NCBI GenBank assembly: GCA_009760855.2
Contig: WPIO01000141.1
Span: 1 to 64,000, forward strand
Direction of reading: 5' to 3'
From: Cristatella mucedo
Lineage: Eukaryota; Bryozoa; Phylactolaemata; Cristatellidae
Length of the DNA stretch: 64,000 nucleotides
A program made the position numbers and the translations under genes. Shown here piece after piece: positions 13,073 through 23,511 of this stretch; position 1 is the first letter of the stretch, and every line of letters starts with the position of its first letter. The notes under the pieces are model-generated. The model did not search any database. It was not told where the DNA came from and was given only the letters and a program-made list of their open reading frames with translations.

Positions 13073-13427
13073 TTACTTAAAATGTTGAACTAGCATTTCA
13101 GATATCAAATATTGAAAAACATAGATTTCGGGAAAAGCAGACATCCGAAAACGTAGAGAGCCAGATAAGTCCAAGGTTCCCAGACTCAGCCGGATGGCCT
13201 CTCCTACTACGTCAGCCCCGCCGTTCGCTGCATCGCAGGTCAGCCGACTAGCGACACACTTGGTGAAACCTACTGGGGTACAAACGTAGTGCACGCACGC
13301 AAATTTCAGCACCTGCTGCGTCCTTCTCTGCCGCTTCTCGAACCCCACCACCCCATCCATCAGCCGACCGCTCCGAGAACGACGGTGACGACACGCCCTC
13401 GTGAACTCAAGCGCTTCGACGTTGTCC

Positions 13428-13684
13428 GCTGCATCCCATCGGCCCGATCCGCTGCATCCCATCGGCCTAATCCGCTGCATCCCATCGGCCTGGCCCGCTG
13501 CATCCCATCGGCCCGATCCGCTGTATCCCATCGGCCCGGCCCGCTGCATCCCATCGGCCCGATCCACTGCATCCCATCGGCCCGGCCTGCTGCATCCCAT
13601 TGGCCCGATCCGCTGCATCCCATTGGCCCGATCCGCTGCATCCCATCGGCCCGATCCGCTGCATCCCATCGGCCCGATCCGCTG
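13428..13684. repeat. 23-bp minisatellite, 11 units
   Basis: Eleven tandem copies of ccgctgcatcccatcggccc + gat/ggc/aat with few substitutions. Because 23 is not a multiple of three, three units make a 69-base, 23-residue super-repeat, and several frames on both strands stay open across the array. A minus-strand frame of 243 codons (13073-13804) runs through it with unremarkable flanks. I regard that frame as a by-product of the repeat. Confidence 0.95.
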
Positions 13685-13802
13685 ATACTTTGACACTTTT
13701 GTCACTTTGGCTGTTGACTCAAATTTGCTGAGCGTCAAGACGAGAGCGAGGCCATGCTTGAACTTACGCGCGACCGATCGCCCAGCTGCGAGCTCTTCCA
13801 GC

Positions 13803-13885
13803 ACCGTGCGACGCTGCCGTTACAAATCGCGCCCAAGGCGGCACTCACTTGTAGGTGCAGTACGGATGCCTGCACATTCGGTCGT
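13803..13885 (+). repeat. Direct repeat, copy 1 of 2
   Basis: The stretch gtgcgacgctgcc.ttacaaat.gcgcccaaggcgg..ctcacttgtagg occurs here and again at 14470-14555 with moderate divergence. Its nature is unknown. Confidence 0.7.
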
Positions 13886-14469
13886 GAATTCCTGTTCAAC
13901 TATCTTTCTTGGAGTGCAGCTAGTTTCATGTTTGTTTGATCTAGGAGAAACGTTTTGGCGAAAAGTTAAAGATTTGAATCTTACAAAAGAATACCAAGAC
14001 GACAAAATCTTCGGGTGCCCGTCAACAAGATCTGATCTGCTTCGCTTCTGTAGCGGATGTTCCTGCTTACGAGCTGGCCGATGTTCGGCGTCCTTTAATG
14101 GCACAACGTTTCGACTATTAGAAAGACATACCTTGCATATTGGCAGAACGCTAAGAGCTCGACGGACAAATCCAAGATTTAATTTGCTGCTGCAGAATTA
14201 TTGGGGTTCACGAATAACTGCGAAATAGCTGATGATTCCACAATATCCGTCAGAGCACCTCGGTTTTGAATACAAATTATACAGAATGTTAGGGCGAGTT
14301 TTCTCGCCAAATAGCATGCAGTTGCTCTTGGGCATTATTGTGCTATGGCCGGCGTCAGCCAGCATATTTACTTATTCAATCGGCGATGCAACTGCCATCT
14401 CAGCAAACCATTTCGCAAAATTGTGGTTTGATTAGAAATTATAAGTAAATTATAATTATAATTGTAAGC
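13886..14469. other. Intergenic
   Basis: A plus-strand open frame (13707-14228) crosses the interval but has no recognised domain. No other feature was seen. Confidence 0.35.
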
Positions 14470-14555
14470 TACGTGCGACGCTGCCATTACAAATGGCGCC
14501 CAAGGCGGTGCTTACTTGTAGGCGCAGCATGGATGTGCACACATTTGGACGCGCG
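14470..14555 (+). repeat. Direct repeat, copy 2 of 2
   Basis: Diverged second copy of the 13803-13885 stretch, starting gtgcgacgctgccattacaa. Confidence 0.7.
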
Positions 14556-14924
14556 TCAGCTGACAAGTGCTGCATAGTTACCGAGGGCTCTTAACTCTAT
14601 CGTTTTACTAGTCTCATTTCTTGCAACTGTATTGGTGAAGGCTTAACCTGAACGATCGATTAGTGCATTAGCATGATTAAGTTACGTACCGATAGGAGTA
14701 CTGAGTGTTTTAATGCTGAACCAGCAGCTACCTGCTCTGTCGAATTTCGGAATTCAAAGAACTCTCTGCTGAGCGTCTGCGAATTTTAAAGCCGCGTTGA
14801 TCAAATAGACAAACAGAATTGTATTTACCTCATGAAAAAACGAATTCACACTCGTAGCAAAGGTAAGTGGTTGGTTCGTCCTCGTAGCCTTCGCCTTTGG
14901 GTAGCGGCGAAACGCTGGCGAGGG

Positions 14925-15110
14925 TGAGCCGTAATGGCACACTGGGTAAGGCGGTTGCATTTCACGACCTCGGCCCCGAGGTCGTGGGTTCGAATTCTGC
15001 ATCGGTGGGCGATCCTGTATGGCCGCTGCAAGCGCTGGTGATAGCCGTCAAGGCTCTTCCGTTGCTGTACAAAAGAGGCTGCTAAATGAGCCTCAGTATT
15101 TTATTTTTTA
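14925..15110 (+). mobile_element. SINE-A (tRNA-related)
   Basis: Begins gagccgtaatggcacactgg (A-box-like), contains the inverted pair cacgacctcgg / ccgaggtcgtg, a B box gtgggttcgaattctgc, a ggtgggcgatcct block, and ends near gaggctgctaaatgagcctc with a T-rich tail. It is the best preserved plus-strand copy together with 20588-20775 and 50455-50650. Confidence 0.88.
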
Positions 15111-15189
15111 TTAAAAGAACCTTTAACAGCTACACCTGAGTTTTAGACAGGCTTCAATAATCACTTGAAATCAGCGGAAGCAACCAATG

Positions 15190-15305
15190 ATGTTAGTCAC
15201 AATTCAATCACGTTGCCCTTTGCAGCAAGATGTAAAGCGACTCGAAAGAGATTGAGTTCTCTGAGGGCGCATTATTAAGTGCATTGTTATTATTATTTAT
15301 AATAT
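15190..15305 (+). mobile_element. L2-type LINE 3' tail, inserted after duplication
   Basis: Carries ttcaatcacgttgccctttg, the gcgact..gaga..gggcgc stem and an (ATT)n tail. The matching position in the second duplicate (about 20842, gcaaccaaaggagac) is empty, which gives near-exact insertion edges. Confidence 0.88.
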
Positions 15306-15984
15306 TGAAGGAGACTTTACCATTTTCTCATAATCTCTAAATATTATTAAATTTCCAGGTCCATATTTACTACATTTAGCTCTTGGCACTTTAATTCTTG
15401 CCTTTCCCAATGGTCCGACTTACAATCCGAAGTATGCTCACTTAATTTGCTTTGAGTATAAAACCTTGATAAGCACCTTTTACAAAGCAACCAAATCCCA
15501 ACATATTTTTTCGTCCTACAAAGACAGTTGAAAATAGTTATTAAAGCAGTATGCGACTTGAAGGAGAGAGCATACTAGTCGCAGCTCGCAAGCCGACCTG
15601 CCGGTTTATCTAGCTTATTCGCGAGTAGTGGTAATGAGTCGTCCTTGGCGCCAAATGGTTTCCGACCCAAACAACCGTCTCGCACGCTGAGCGACCGAGA
15701 TGGCCACGATGGTCAAAAAAACGGCTAAGCCTGAAAGAGCCGCGCGCAGCACACAGAGCACTGTCGCTTCACGGCGTCGTCATCACCAGCGGCCGGGCGT
15801 TCGACGCGAGGGTGGAAGGGGTTCTCCACGCTCCCCATATTCTTTAGATTGAGCGTTCTCAGCGGCGCTCCATGACGCCTGGAAAAAAAACGCTCACGGT
15901 GGACCATCACTCGTGCTGAGGCGTCGCCTTGGCCGTGCGAGTGGCTCCTGGCGCTTTGGTTAAAGCGGCAAAGCTGGCCTGAGC

Positions 15985-16215
15985 TTAGTGTGCAGCGGAG
16001 CGTGGGGAGAGGGTACTGCTCAGAGCTGAGCTGAGAGCCTACAGTAAAGAGCGAATTGGAGAGCGTACTGTGAAGAGCTGAGCGAGAGCAAACAGCAGAG
16101 ATGAGCGGAGAGCGTCAAGCACAGAGCAGAGTGCATAGCGTATTGTACGGAGCCAAGTGGAGAGTTTACATCAAGCACCGAAGTGGAGAGTGTACAGCAC
16201 AGAGAAAAGTGGACT
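15985..16215. repeat. Degenerate ~30-bp GA-rich minisatellite, block 1
   Basis: Imperfect units of the type gagagcgtactgtgaagagc / gagagtgtacagcacagag. The same repeat continues after the GA tract at 16548. Open frames through it are repeat by-products. Confidence 0.75.
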
Positions 16216-16464
16216 GCCGGCAGACTCGGCCCATGAGGCCTGACTTGAAGTAAGACGTGAGACAAGAACTGGCACGCGTGGATGAGTTAAGGAAATCATT
16301 AGATATGGTTATCGTTCTCTAATGATACGGAAGAACGGGTCCCACGAATAACTGCGATACTTGGTGCTAAGGCGTCACCTTGGCCGGCGGAGCTGTCGCC
16401 TAGGCGTCGGTTTCGTTGGCCGTCCTAGCGGCCACTGGCAAATTGGTAAACCCGGCGGTTAACC

Positions 16465-16465
<1 letters not shown>

Positions 16466-16549
<84 letters not shown>
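16466..16549. repeat. (GA)n microsatellite
   Basis: About 84 bases of pure GA inside the minisatellite zone. The tandem-duplicate partner at 21491-21737 is about three times longer. Confidence 0.97.
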
Positions 16550-16553
<4 letters not shown>

Positions 16554-16765
16554 GGGCAGAGCGAAGCTAAGAGCATACTGTGCAGAGCTGAGGTGAGAGC
16601 CTACACGGCAGAGCAAGGGAGATTGTACAGCCCAGAGCTGAGCTGAGAGTGTACATCGCAGAGCCGAACTGCGAGTGTACAGCTCAGAGCGGAGCTGAGA
16701 TTGTACAGTCCAGAGGGGAGCTGAGAGTGTACAGCACAGCTGAGGAGGGAGATTGTGCGGCTCGG
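16550..16765. repeat. Degenerate ~30-bp GA-rich minisatellite, block 2
   Basis: Seven or more imperfect units around gagctgagagtgtacagc, continuing the 15985-16215 family on the other side of the GA tract. This block is missing beside the GA tract in the second duplicate. Confidence 0.75.
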
Positions 16766-17187
16766 AGCTGATAGGTCGCCGTCGACCGACTCTGTGAGTG
16801 AGGCCTGACTTTAGAGGTGGCAGCCAATAGCCACTGATGCTAGGCTTAGTAGCTAACGTGCCACCAGCTGTAGCTTTGCTCTTCTCAAAAAGGCATCGCC
16901 TTACTTGCTTGACTTTCTCTGCACCAGACTAAGCCCGGCCAGACAGTGCCGTCTTTGCAAGCTGAAGCAACCGGAAACCGGCTAGTGGCTGAGAAGGAGG
17001 CGTGGTCAGCTAGCTGATTGGCTGCTAGCTCTCAGGCATTGAGTGACAGGCTGGCAGCAGCATCTGCTAGGACCTAACCTTTATGAATGCTGGCAGCTCG
17101 GTGCCACTGCAGCAGCTCTCTGCCTGGCTGCAGCTGCTTGCTATCGTACGAGGAGACAAATAGTCTGAGTGGAACTCGTGGCATCAC

Positions 17188-17250
17188 ATGGAGATTCTTG
17201 AATCGTGGATTATTTATTTATGGATTAATTATGCACCACTTCATTACAAG
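17188..17250 (+). other. Putative 5' exon with strong splice donor
   Basis: A plus-strand ATG opens a short frame (MEILESWIIYLWINYAPLHYK) ending at a consensus donor, ACAAG|GTAAGT, at 17251. All three copies of the duplicated block keep the donor (22173 and 53530), while the ATG survives in only two. It points into the antisense of the minus-strand propeller gene. Whether it starts a coding transcript or an antisense RNA is unknown. Confidence 0.45.
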
Positions 17251-17273
17251 GTAAGTAAATGCGTGCATTGGTA

Positions 17274-18285
17274 TCAGTCAGACGAAGTGACATGCAGTGC
17301 TGGCCCAGAGCTGCATGTCACTGACCTCCAGCTCTTAGCTGCTGCAGGGTACATGCTCACAGTCTGCTCGCCCCAGCCCAGCACGGCTAGCACGGTCCTC
17401 TGAACTCCGCCAAGTGACAGGCACCCAGGCTGCTGCAGTCCGTGGCTGCTGTAGGAGAGGACCAGCTGCTGCAGCAGGTCTCCAGTCTCAGCACAGAGCG
17501 CCCTCACAAAGTCTCTGCTACTGTCTCCCCACCCTAGCACAGCCAGGTACACGATGCCGCCGCCTGCAGCACAGACATCCATTGCTTCCTCCTTGCTGCT
17601 CAGCTCGTGTCTCCATTGTCTGTCACCTCGGTGGCTGCAGCTGTCCACTACGTACAGCTCTCTGCCATCGTCCAGCTCCACCTCGCTGCAGCTCGTAGTG
17701 AGCAGAGCAGCAGCAGTGACAGCCACACTGAATATGCAATACTCGTGTATGCCATACTCGTTGATGTACAGCAGCTGCCCCGAGCTCAGCTGCCGCAGCT
17801 GCAGCCCTGCGCCACCACCCATGCGGTTATGCCCTATGCCCTCGGTCACAGCGAACAGGTCGCCGAGCGAGGACAGCTTGTAGGGAGGCCACGGCAGCAC
17901 AGCGACACGTCGGTCCTCAATCCACGTCCCCTGCGAGTCCCCTGCAGCAGCAGCAGCAGCAGCAGCAGAGCTGCTGTGTCTGAGCAGCAGTACGAGCTGT
18001 GGGTTGTACAAGTCTTCCAAGCCTACAGCTGCTCGTCCGTCCTGCAGGGACAGCACTGCAGTGACAGAGTCTTTCTCTCTGCCGTTGCTCCACCTTGCAG
18101 GTTTCCAGACGCTCAGCTCTCTGCCGCTCTGACTGTATTCCTTCAGGCCGTGCTCCCGGACAGCCAGCAGCAGATGCCCCTCTGACGTCACAGACAGGTC
18201 GCAGCACTGGACAGGCGTCTTGAAGCTGCTGGAGGCCGGGCCGAAGTGCAGAGCTGGACGCTGTTCTGCTACAACGAACGCTGCA
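17274..18285 (-). CDS. Beta-propeller-like protein, terminal exon (copy 1)
   Basis: A single open frame of about 337 codons runs from a likely splice acceptor to the stop. The acceptor is a pyrimidine-rich minus-strand tract ending TATTCACACAG, with the exon from about 18285. An in-frame ATG further upstream (18347) lies in what looks like intron. The protein shows repeated hydrophobic, Gly-containing blade-like segments: CDLSVTSEGHLLLAVREHG, VTAVLSLQDGRAAVG, SSLGDLFAVTEG, GIVYLAVLGWGDSS, GVQRTVLAVLGWGEQTVS. This suggests a WD40- or quinoprotein-like propeller, but no named family was recognised. An alanine run (eight Ala) comes from a GCT/GCA repeat. This is the only one of three copies that stays open. 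5' exons were not identified. It may be a recent duplicate of a gene elsewhere. Confidence 0.6.
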
Positions 18286-18724
18286 CTGTGTGAATACAGA
18301 CAGCCGCAAGAAGCATAAATAAAATAAAATAAATACAATAAATGCAAAAGCCGCAGAGCGCTGCATGAAACGAGAGAGACTCGTGCACTGTGCTACTTTT
18401 TACAGAATATTTTAAATTTTACAAGTTAGTTATTTTGCATAAATAAATAATTATAATACAATAAAAGGTCGTACGACTTTTTGTTGCTTGACTGCACCGT
18501 TGCAAGATGCTAGGTCTTATCGCTACAATGATCGCTGCATTGTGTGAATGCAGGCAGCAGCAGAGAGACCAGAGAGACTCTTGTACTGTGCACTTGTGCA
18601 AGTTGACAGGTGCTTTTACAAGGTTAGCTTAAAGCTTGTTTATACAATAAAACGTTGTATGACTTTTGTACTACGTTAACCTTTCGTAGCTTGACTTCAC
18701 TGTTGCAAGATGCTTGGTCTTATT

Positions 18725-19050
18725 TCAAGAAGAATAATGATAATACATTTGATAAAGCACCCTCAGAGAACTACATCTCTTTCAAGGCACTTTAAATTTG
18801 CTGCAAAGGAAGCACGATCGAATGGTTTGTGGTAGCATGCTTATTAAACAACAAGAATAACATGTTTAGTGGTAGCAAGCACAGGGTCAGCATGCAATTA
18901 AAGGCTGTGATGCCCACTGCTACAGGCTGTGATATATAGGTTTTTAGTGACTTTTTAAATGTGGTCAAGTCAGGAAATGTCGTGACGCAAGGGGAGAATG
19001 CATACCGGGCATGCGAACTAAAGGCACAGTCTCCAAAGAATCCGAGGTTC
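18725..19050 (-). mobile_element. L2-type LINE 3' end
   Basis: The minus strand carries the coding end (ggcacagtctccaaag on the plus strand), UTR, stem and (ATT) tail at 18728-18745. The same insertion is present in the third duplicate at 54775-55010, so it predates that duplication. Confidence 0.82.
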
Positions 19051-19588
19051 AGCCTTTAAATATATGTGCACACAGTTCACTCATTCTTAGTGCTGAGTTC
19101 AATTTCAACAGCTGAACAAAGTGAATGAGGTAGCTTTGCTAAACCTGCCTGGTCCTCAGTAATCAACACAACCAATCCACGGCCTCATTGCCTGCTCATT
19201 TGATGATTTGTCATCAAAGAAGACTGGTCCCTTAATGCACAACTATGGAGATTTCGAGTGACCCTGTCGAATGCTAGTATGCTCTCCACACCAATGCCAC
19301 GCCATAATTAGCTTAGGCTGCATTTTAAACTTACTGTCTCGGGGTTCACATATGCATTCAAGGCCACACATGTATTGGGACACTCAAAGGGCGTGCACCA
19401 GTGCTGCATATGACTTCAGCGCAGTCAGTGTATTTACATTTCTCCACTAGCAAGATACAGATACATGACAATGCACTACGGCTCGATCCAAGCACTAAAG
19501 CGATCGATCCAAGCAGTACGGCTTCATTCGGCTCCAGCCGATGCAAGCTCTCTCTGAAACTCTAGTCTTCAAGCCCTGGACCTAGGGT
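19051..19588 (+). repeat. Duplicated flank, partner of 55010-55745
   Basis: Unique-looking DNA that matches 55010-55275, 55470-55550 and 55690-55745 in order (for example aatcaacacaaccaatccac and gatgatttgtcatcaaag). The partner is interrupted by two SINEs that are absent here. Confidence 0.85.
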
Positions 19589-19589
19589 G

Positions 19590-20250
19590 CCGCTGCTGGA
19601 ACACCAAAAGCCATAGCTCAATCACTTGAGCACTGCACCAGCGATACACTCTTAATAGTGGTATGATGCTAAGCCTGGTGGGGAAGTAGATTTGATAAGT
19701 AGCCTGGGGCCAAAGAATGAAGGGACCTAAAAATGAGTGACAAAACCTCGAAGTCGATGTGTTGCTTGACTGGTAGCCAGTGCAGGTCGACGAGAAGTCG
19801 TGTAATGTGGCGCCCACGTGAGCCTAGCTGCAGAGTATTGCACGAGCTGAAAGTGCCTGATTCCACAGGCCGGTCGGTTAGTAAGCAGTGAGTTACATGA
19901 GTCAAGACGAGATGTCACAGACGCATGAAACAACTAAAAGGAAATTCTAGCTGATTCAACAGCCTCTTTTATGTGGCGACAGAATAGCCTTTAGAGCTAT
20001 CACCACTGCTTGCAGCAGCGATAAAGGATCGCTCGGTGAAAGATTCGAGCCCACGACCTCGGGATTGAGGTCGTTTAAAGTAACAGCCTTACCAAGTGTA
20101 CCATCAAGGCTCACCAACTTAGATGTGGTATCCCAGTCTAATCAAGCCCGAATTTTAGCAATACGATGTCGCTGAAAGTAGGCACACTGGATTGTGGAGC
20201 TCATGTGGTTGTCTCACGAAAGGTCACTTAGGAACATGACAAATATAATT
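19590..20250 (-). mobile_element. L2-type LINE, RT C-terminal fragment
   Basis: Minus-strand frames show LVDLHWLPVKQHIDFEVLSL and FRSLHSLAPGYLSNLLP, the usual end of this family's reverse transcriptase, with frameshifts. A SINE-A lies inside it at 19944-20114 and LINE sequence resumes after it to about 20250 (gtggtatccc to gtctcacgaaaggtc). Confidence 0.82.
19944..20114 (-). mobile_element. SINE-A nested in L2
   Basis: The reverse complement gives ggtgagccttgatggtacac, a B-box-like tgggctcgaatctttc, and a 3' end with ctgttgaatcagctagaat. It interrupts LINE sequence, so it is the younger insertion. Confidence 0.85.
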
Positions 20251-20324
20251 CAAATAGATTTCGTGCACATTCAACAGCACATATGCTAGCCGAGCCTTTT
20301 TGAGTATTGATAGGAGTACTAAGT

Positions 20325-21090
20325 ACTGATAGGAGTACTAAGTACTAAGTACTGATAGGAGTACAAAGTGTTTCAATGCTGAACCAGCAGCTACCTGCTC
20401 TGTCGAACTTTGGAATTCAAAGAACTCTCTGCTGAGCGTCTGCGAATTTTAAAGCCGCGTTGATCAAATAGACAAACAAAACTGTATTTATCTCATGAAA
20501 ATACGAATTCACACTCGTGGCGAAGATAAGTGGTTGGTTCGTCCTCGTAGCCTTCGCCTTTGGGTATCGGCGAAACGCTGGCGAGGGTGAGCCGTAATGG
20601 CACACTAGGTAAGGCGGTTGCATTTCATGACCTCGGCCCCAAGGTTGTGGGTTCGAATCCTGCGGTGGGCGATCCTTTATCGCCGCCGCTGGAAGCGCTG
20701 GTGATAGCCACGATGACTCTTCCGTTGCTGTACAAAAGAGGCTGCTAAATGAGCCTCAGTATTTTTTGCATTAAAAGAGCCTTTAACAGCTACATCTGGG
20801 TTTTAGACTGGCTGCAATAAGCACTCAAAATCAGTGGAAGCAACCAAAGGAGACTTTACCATTTACTCATAATCTCTTAATCCAAGTAAATTTCCAGTTC
20901 CATCTTTACTGCATTTAGCTCTTGGCATTTTAATTGTTGCCTTTCCGCAATGGTCCGACTTACAATCCAAAGTATGCTTGATTAATTTACTCTGAGTACA
21001 AAACCTTAATAAACACCTTTAACAAAGCAGCCGAATCCCAACATACTTTATCGTTCTACAAAGAGAGTTAAATCTAGTTAATCAAGCTTT
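20325..21090 (+). repeat. Segmental duplication, 5' block, copy 2
   Basis: Partner of 14690-15560. Starts with an expanded small tandem array of gataggagtactaagtact (20309-20375). Confidence 0.9.
20588..20775 (+). mobile_element. SINE-A
   Basis: Same element as at 14925-15110, at the paralogous position: gagccgtaatggcacactag, B box gtgggttcgaatcctgcgg, ggtgggcgatcc. It was already present before the duplication. Confidence 0.88.
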
Positions 21091-21179
21091 GTGCGACTTA
21101 GGGGATTCTAGGAGGTTTCGAACCAGTGTTTTAGCCCCCAGAAAGTTGGACCTGTTGAGAATGTTGGCGGTTCATCAAA

Positions 21180-21290
21180 TGAGCTGGTTTCGTCCAGCGA
21201 TTAAGGTGCTCGCCTCCCCTTCCGGCCAAAGTCTGGCTGAAGCGCCTGAATAGAGATTAAGTTCTTTTGGGGCGCTATGCAAATGAATTA
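21180..21290 (+). mobile_element. SINE-B, B box lost
   Basis: tRNA-like head gctggtttcgtccagcgatt, then a deletion removing the B-box region, then gcgcctgaatagagattaag and ggggcgctatgcaaatgaat. The matching place in duplicate 1 lacks it. Confidence 0.75.
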
Positions 21291-21490
21291 TATATATTTT
21301 TATATGCTGCTCTTTCTTTCTTTATTTTAATATGCTGCTCTTTCATTACAAATGAATTATAGTTAGTTATAAATTAGATTATTTATGAATTAGATTTAAT
21401 TATATTTGGAAATTACCAATAACGTTTAATCCAGACTGAGGCCTAACTTTGGAGACGGCCGCCGATAGCCACTGCCGCTAGGCTTCGTAG

Positions 21491-21738
<248 letters not shown>

Positions 21739-22109
21739 GAGCCCGACATATCAATCCACTGTATTCCACTGCAAGTCACAAATAGCTCGCTTTAGCTTTG
21801 CTCAGAAAGGCATCGCTTTACTTGCTTGACTTTGTCTGCACTAGATTAAACCTAGCCCAGCCAGACAACGCTGTCTTTGCAGGCTGAAGCAACCCGAAAC
21901 CGGCTGTTGGCTGATAAGCAGGTGCGGTCAGCTAGCTGATTGGCTGCTAGCTCTCAGTCTTCGAGTGACATGCCGGCAGCTGCGTCTACTCGGACGTAAC
22001 GTCTACGAACGCTGGCAGCTCGGTGCCACTGCAGCTGATCTCTGCCTGGCTGCAGCTGCTCGCTATCGTACGAGGAGACAAATAGTCTGAGTGGAACTCG
22101 TGGAATACC

Positions 22110-22172
22110 GTGGAGATTCTTGAATCGTGGATAATTTATTTATGGATTATTGATGCATCGCTTCGTTACAAG
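22110..22172 (+). other. Putative 5' exon with splice donor (copy 2)
   Basis: Paralogue of 17188-17250: ATG, similar frame, and donor ACAAG|GTAAGT at 22173. Confidence 0.4.
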
Positions 22173-22256
22173 GTAAGTAAATGCCTTCATTGGTTTCAGT
22201 CTGACAAAGTGACATGCAGTGCTGGCCCAGAGCAGCATATTGCAGACCTCCAGCTC

Positions 22257-22743
22257 TTAGCTACTAGCTGCTGCAAGGTACACTGTCACATTCCGCCGGT
22301 CCCAGCCCAGCACGGCTAGCACGGTCCTCTGTCCTCCGCCCAGTGACAGGTACCGAGGCCGCTGCAGTCTGTGGCAGCTGTAGGAGAGGACCAGCTGCTG
22401 CAGCAGGTCTCCAGTCTCAGCACAGAGAGCCCTCACACAGTTCCTGCTCCTGTCTCCCCACCCTAGCACAGCCAGGTACACGATGCCGCCTGCAGCACAG
22501 ACATCCATTGCTTCCTCCTTGCTGCTCAGCTCGTGTCTCCATTGTCTGTCATATCGGCTGCTGCAGCTGTCCACTACGTGCAGCTCTCTGCCATCGTCCA
22601 GCTTCACCTTGCTGTAGCTCGCAGTGACCAGAGCAGCAGCAGTGAGAGCCACACTGCGTATGCCATACTCGTACTTGTTGCTGTGCAGCAGCTGCCCCGA
22701 GCTCAGCTGCAGCAGCTGCAGCCCTCGGCCTCGGTCACAGCCA
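22257..22743 (-). pseudogene. Beta-propeller-like gene, copy 2, truncated
   Basis: The minus strand matches the C-terminal half of the copy at 17274-18285 (CAAGGIVYLAVLGWGDRS, GGGQRTVLAVLGWDRRNVT). Homology ends at about 22743 in the sequence equivalent to gtcacagcgaacaggtc of copy 1, exactly where the Maverick inverted repeat begins. An internal gap removes about 30 bases near 22725. The missing N-terminal half does not resume at the right end of the element, so this is not a simple clean insertion. Confidence 0.8.
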
Positions 22744-22749
22744 GCAGGT

Positions 22750-22870
22750 TGTTGTAAGAAAAGTACCCTTTTAGGACATTTCCTTTTTCAATCCTCTTCA
22801 TGCTCGTTATCATTCGCATTTCGAAGTCTTGAAATGGAAAATGTCCCACAAGTTCACTTTTCTTCAATCA
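22750..22870 (+). repeat. Left terminal inverted repeat
   Basis: Starts tgttgtaagaaaagtaccct and matches the reverse complement of 39430-39554 over about 120 bases with roughly one mismatch per ten. Shared landmarks are ttttaggacatttcc, cattcgcatttcgaagtctt and gaaatggaaaatgtccca. Confidence 0.95.
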
Positions 22871-23121
22871 TTAAAAATTACGTTTGAACTGAGATTCGAT
22901 CTAGTGCTCTTAGGTTCTTAGGCAACCACGTAAATCATTGGTCCAATAAGTCAACTGGCTCGCTGAGTTATTCACATCTCACACTTGAAATTAGTCTCAT
23001 TGCAGTCGAACTCCTCCCTTTTCTTACCTACCCCCTCCCCCTGTGAGCCGCAATACTTCCATTACTTACCTTATACATACGCTTCCAAGTGTTGATTCAT
23101 CTTGATATTATAAAATACTTG
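22871..23121. other. Element interior, non-coding
   Basis: About 250 bases between the inverted repeat and the first open frame, with no recognised motif. Confidence 0.4.
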
Positions 23122-23511
23122 TCATGCAATTGGCAAACAGTTTATTAAATGACGAAAGTCCAAAACCCGAGTCATGTCACCCTCTGGGCATCGACACGAA
23201 CTCCCAAGAAAGATGCAGGATAGACGGTCGAACAAGTCACCATTTAGGCATCGACTTACACTAGGAGAGATTGACAAGGATAGTCGGTCGAACAAGTCAC
23301 CCTCGGGGCATTGACTTGAACTAGTATTGACGAATAACGCAATTGACTCAGTAATGATTGATCTTATTTCACTTACCGAGTCAAGCATATTCGCCAACTC
23401 TAACTTCTCCTCAGAGAAAATATCCATGTCTGGAATTTCAATAATATACTCGTTCACATCAAACGAGTCATCGCTATCATAATCGAACATAATCTCATCA
23501 CAAGACGCCAT
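23122..23511 (-). CDS. Acidic protein with CPEGDLFDRLS repeats, function unknown
   Basis: A 129-codon intact frame. The N-terminus is strongly acidic (FDYDSDDSFDVNEYIIE), and the middle is a helix-like segment (EEKLELANMLDSVSEI). The C-terminal half holds three diverged tandem units of about 20 residues around CPEGDLFDRLS (the second has CLNGDLFDRLS, the third CPEGDMTRVLD). It lies just inside the left inverted repeat and is less AT-rich than the neighbouring element genes. It could be an element accessory protein or captured host sequence. No family was recognised. Unlike its neighbours it has no stop or shift. Confidence 0.5.
   Translation of the reverse strand: MASCDEIMFDYDSDDSFDVNEYIIEIPDMDIFSEEKLELANMLDSVSEIRSIITESIALFVNTSSSQCPEGDLFDRLSLSISPSVSRCLNGDLFDRLSCIFLGSSCRCPEGDMTRVLDFRHLINCLPIA

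Larger units (their letters stand above)
14690..15560 (+). repeat. Segmental duplication, 5' block, copy 1
   Basis: Closely matches 20325-21090: a gataggagtact motif, then ctgaaccagcagctacctgc, a SINE-A in the same place, and shared unique flanks. Copy 1 has an extra L2 tail at about 15190-15305 that copy 2 lacks. Together with the downstream propeller-gene block this defines a tandem duplication with an offset of about 5.6 kb. Confidence 0.9.

Noticed and set aside
13073-13804. 243-codon minus-strand frame
   Set aside because: Most of its length crosses the 23-bp minisatellite, where several frames on both strands are open, and the flanking parts show no domain.
14960-15030. tRNA gene candidate
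   Set aside because: It has A- and B-box-like sequences but is one of eight copies with the same 3' extension; it is a SINE, not a tRNA gene.
17414-18185. Plus-strand frames opposite the propeller gene
   Set aside because: They are antisense shadows of the minus-strand reading; the minus strand has the repeated hydrophobic blade pattern and an acceptor site.
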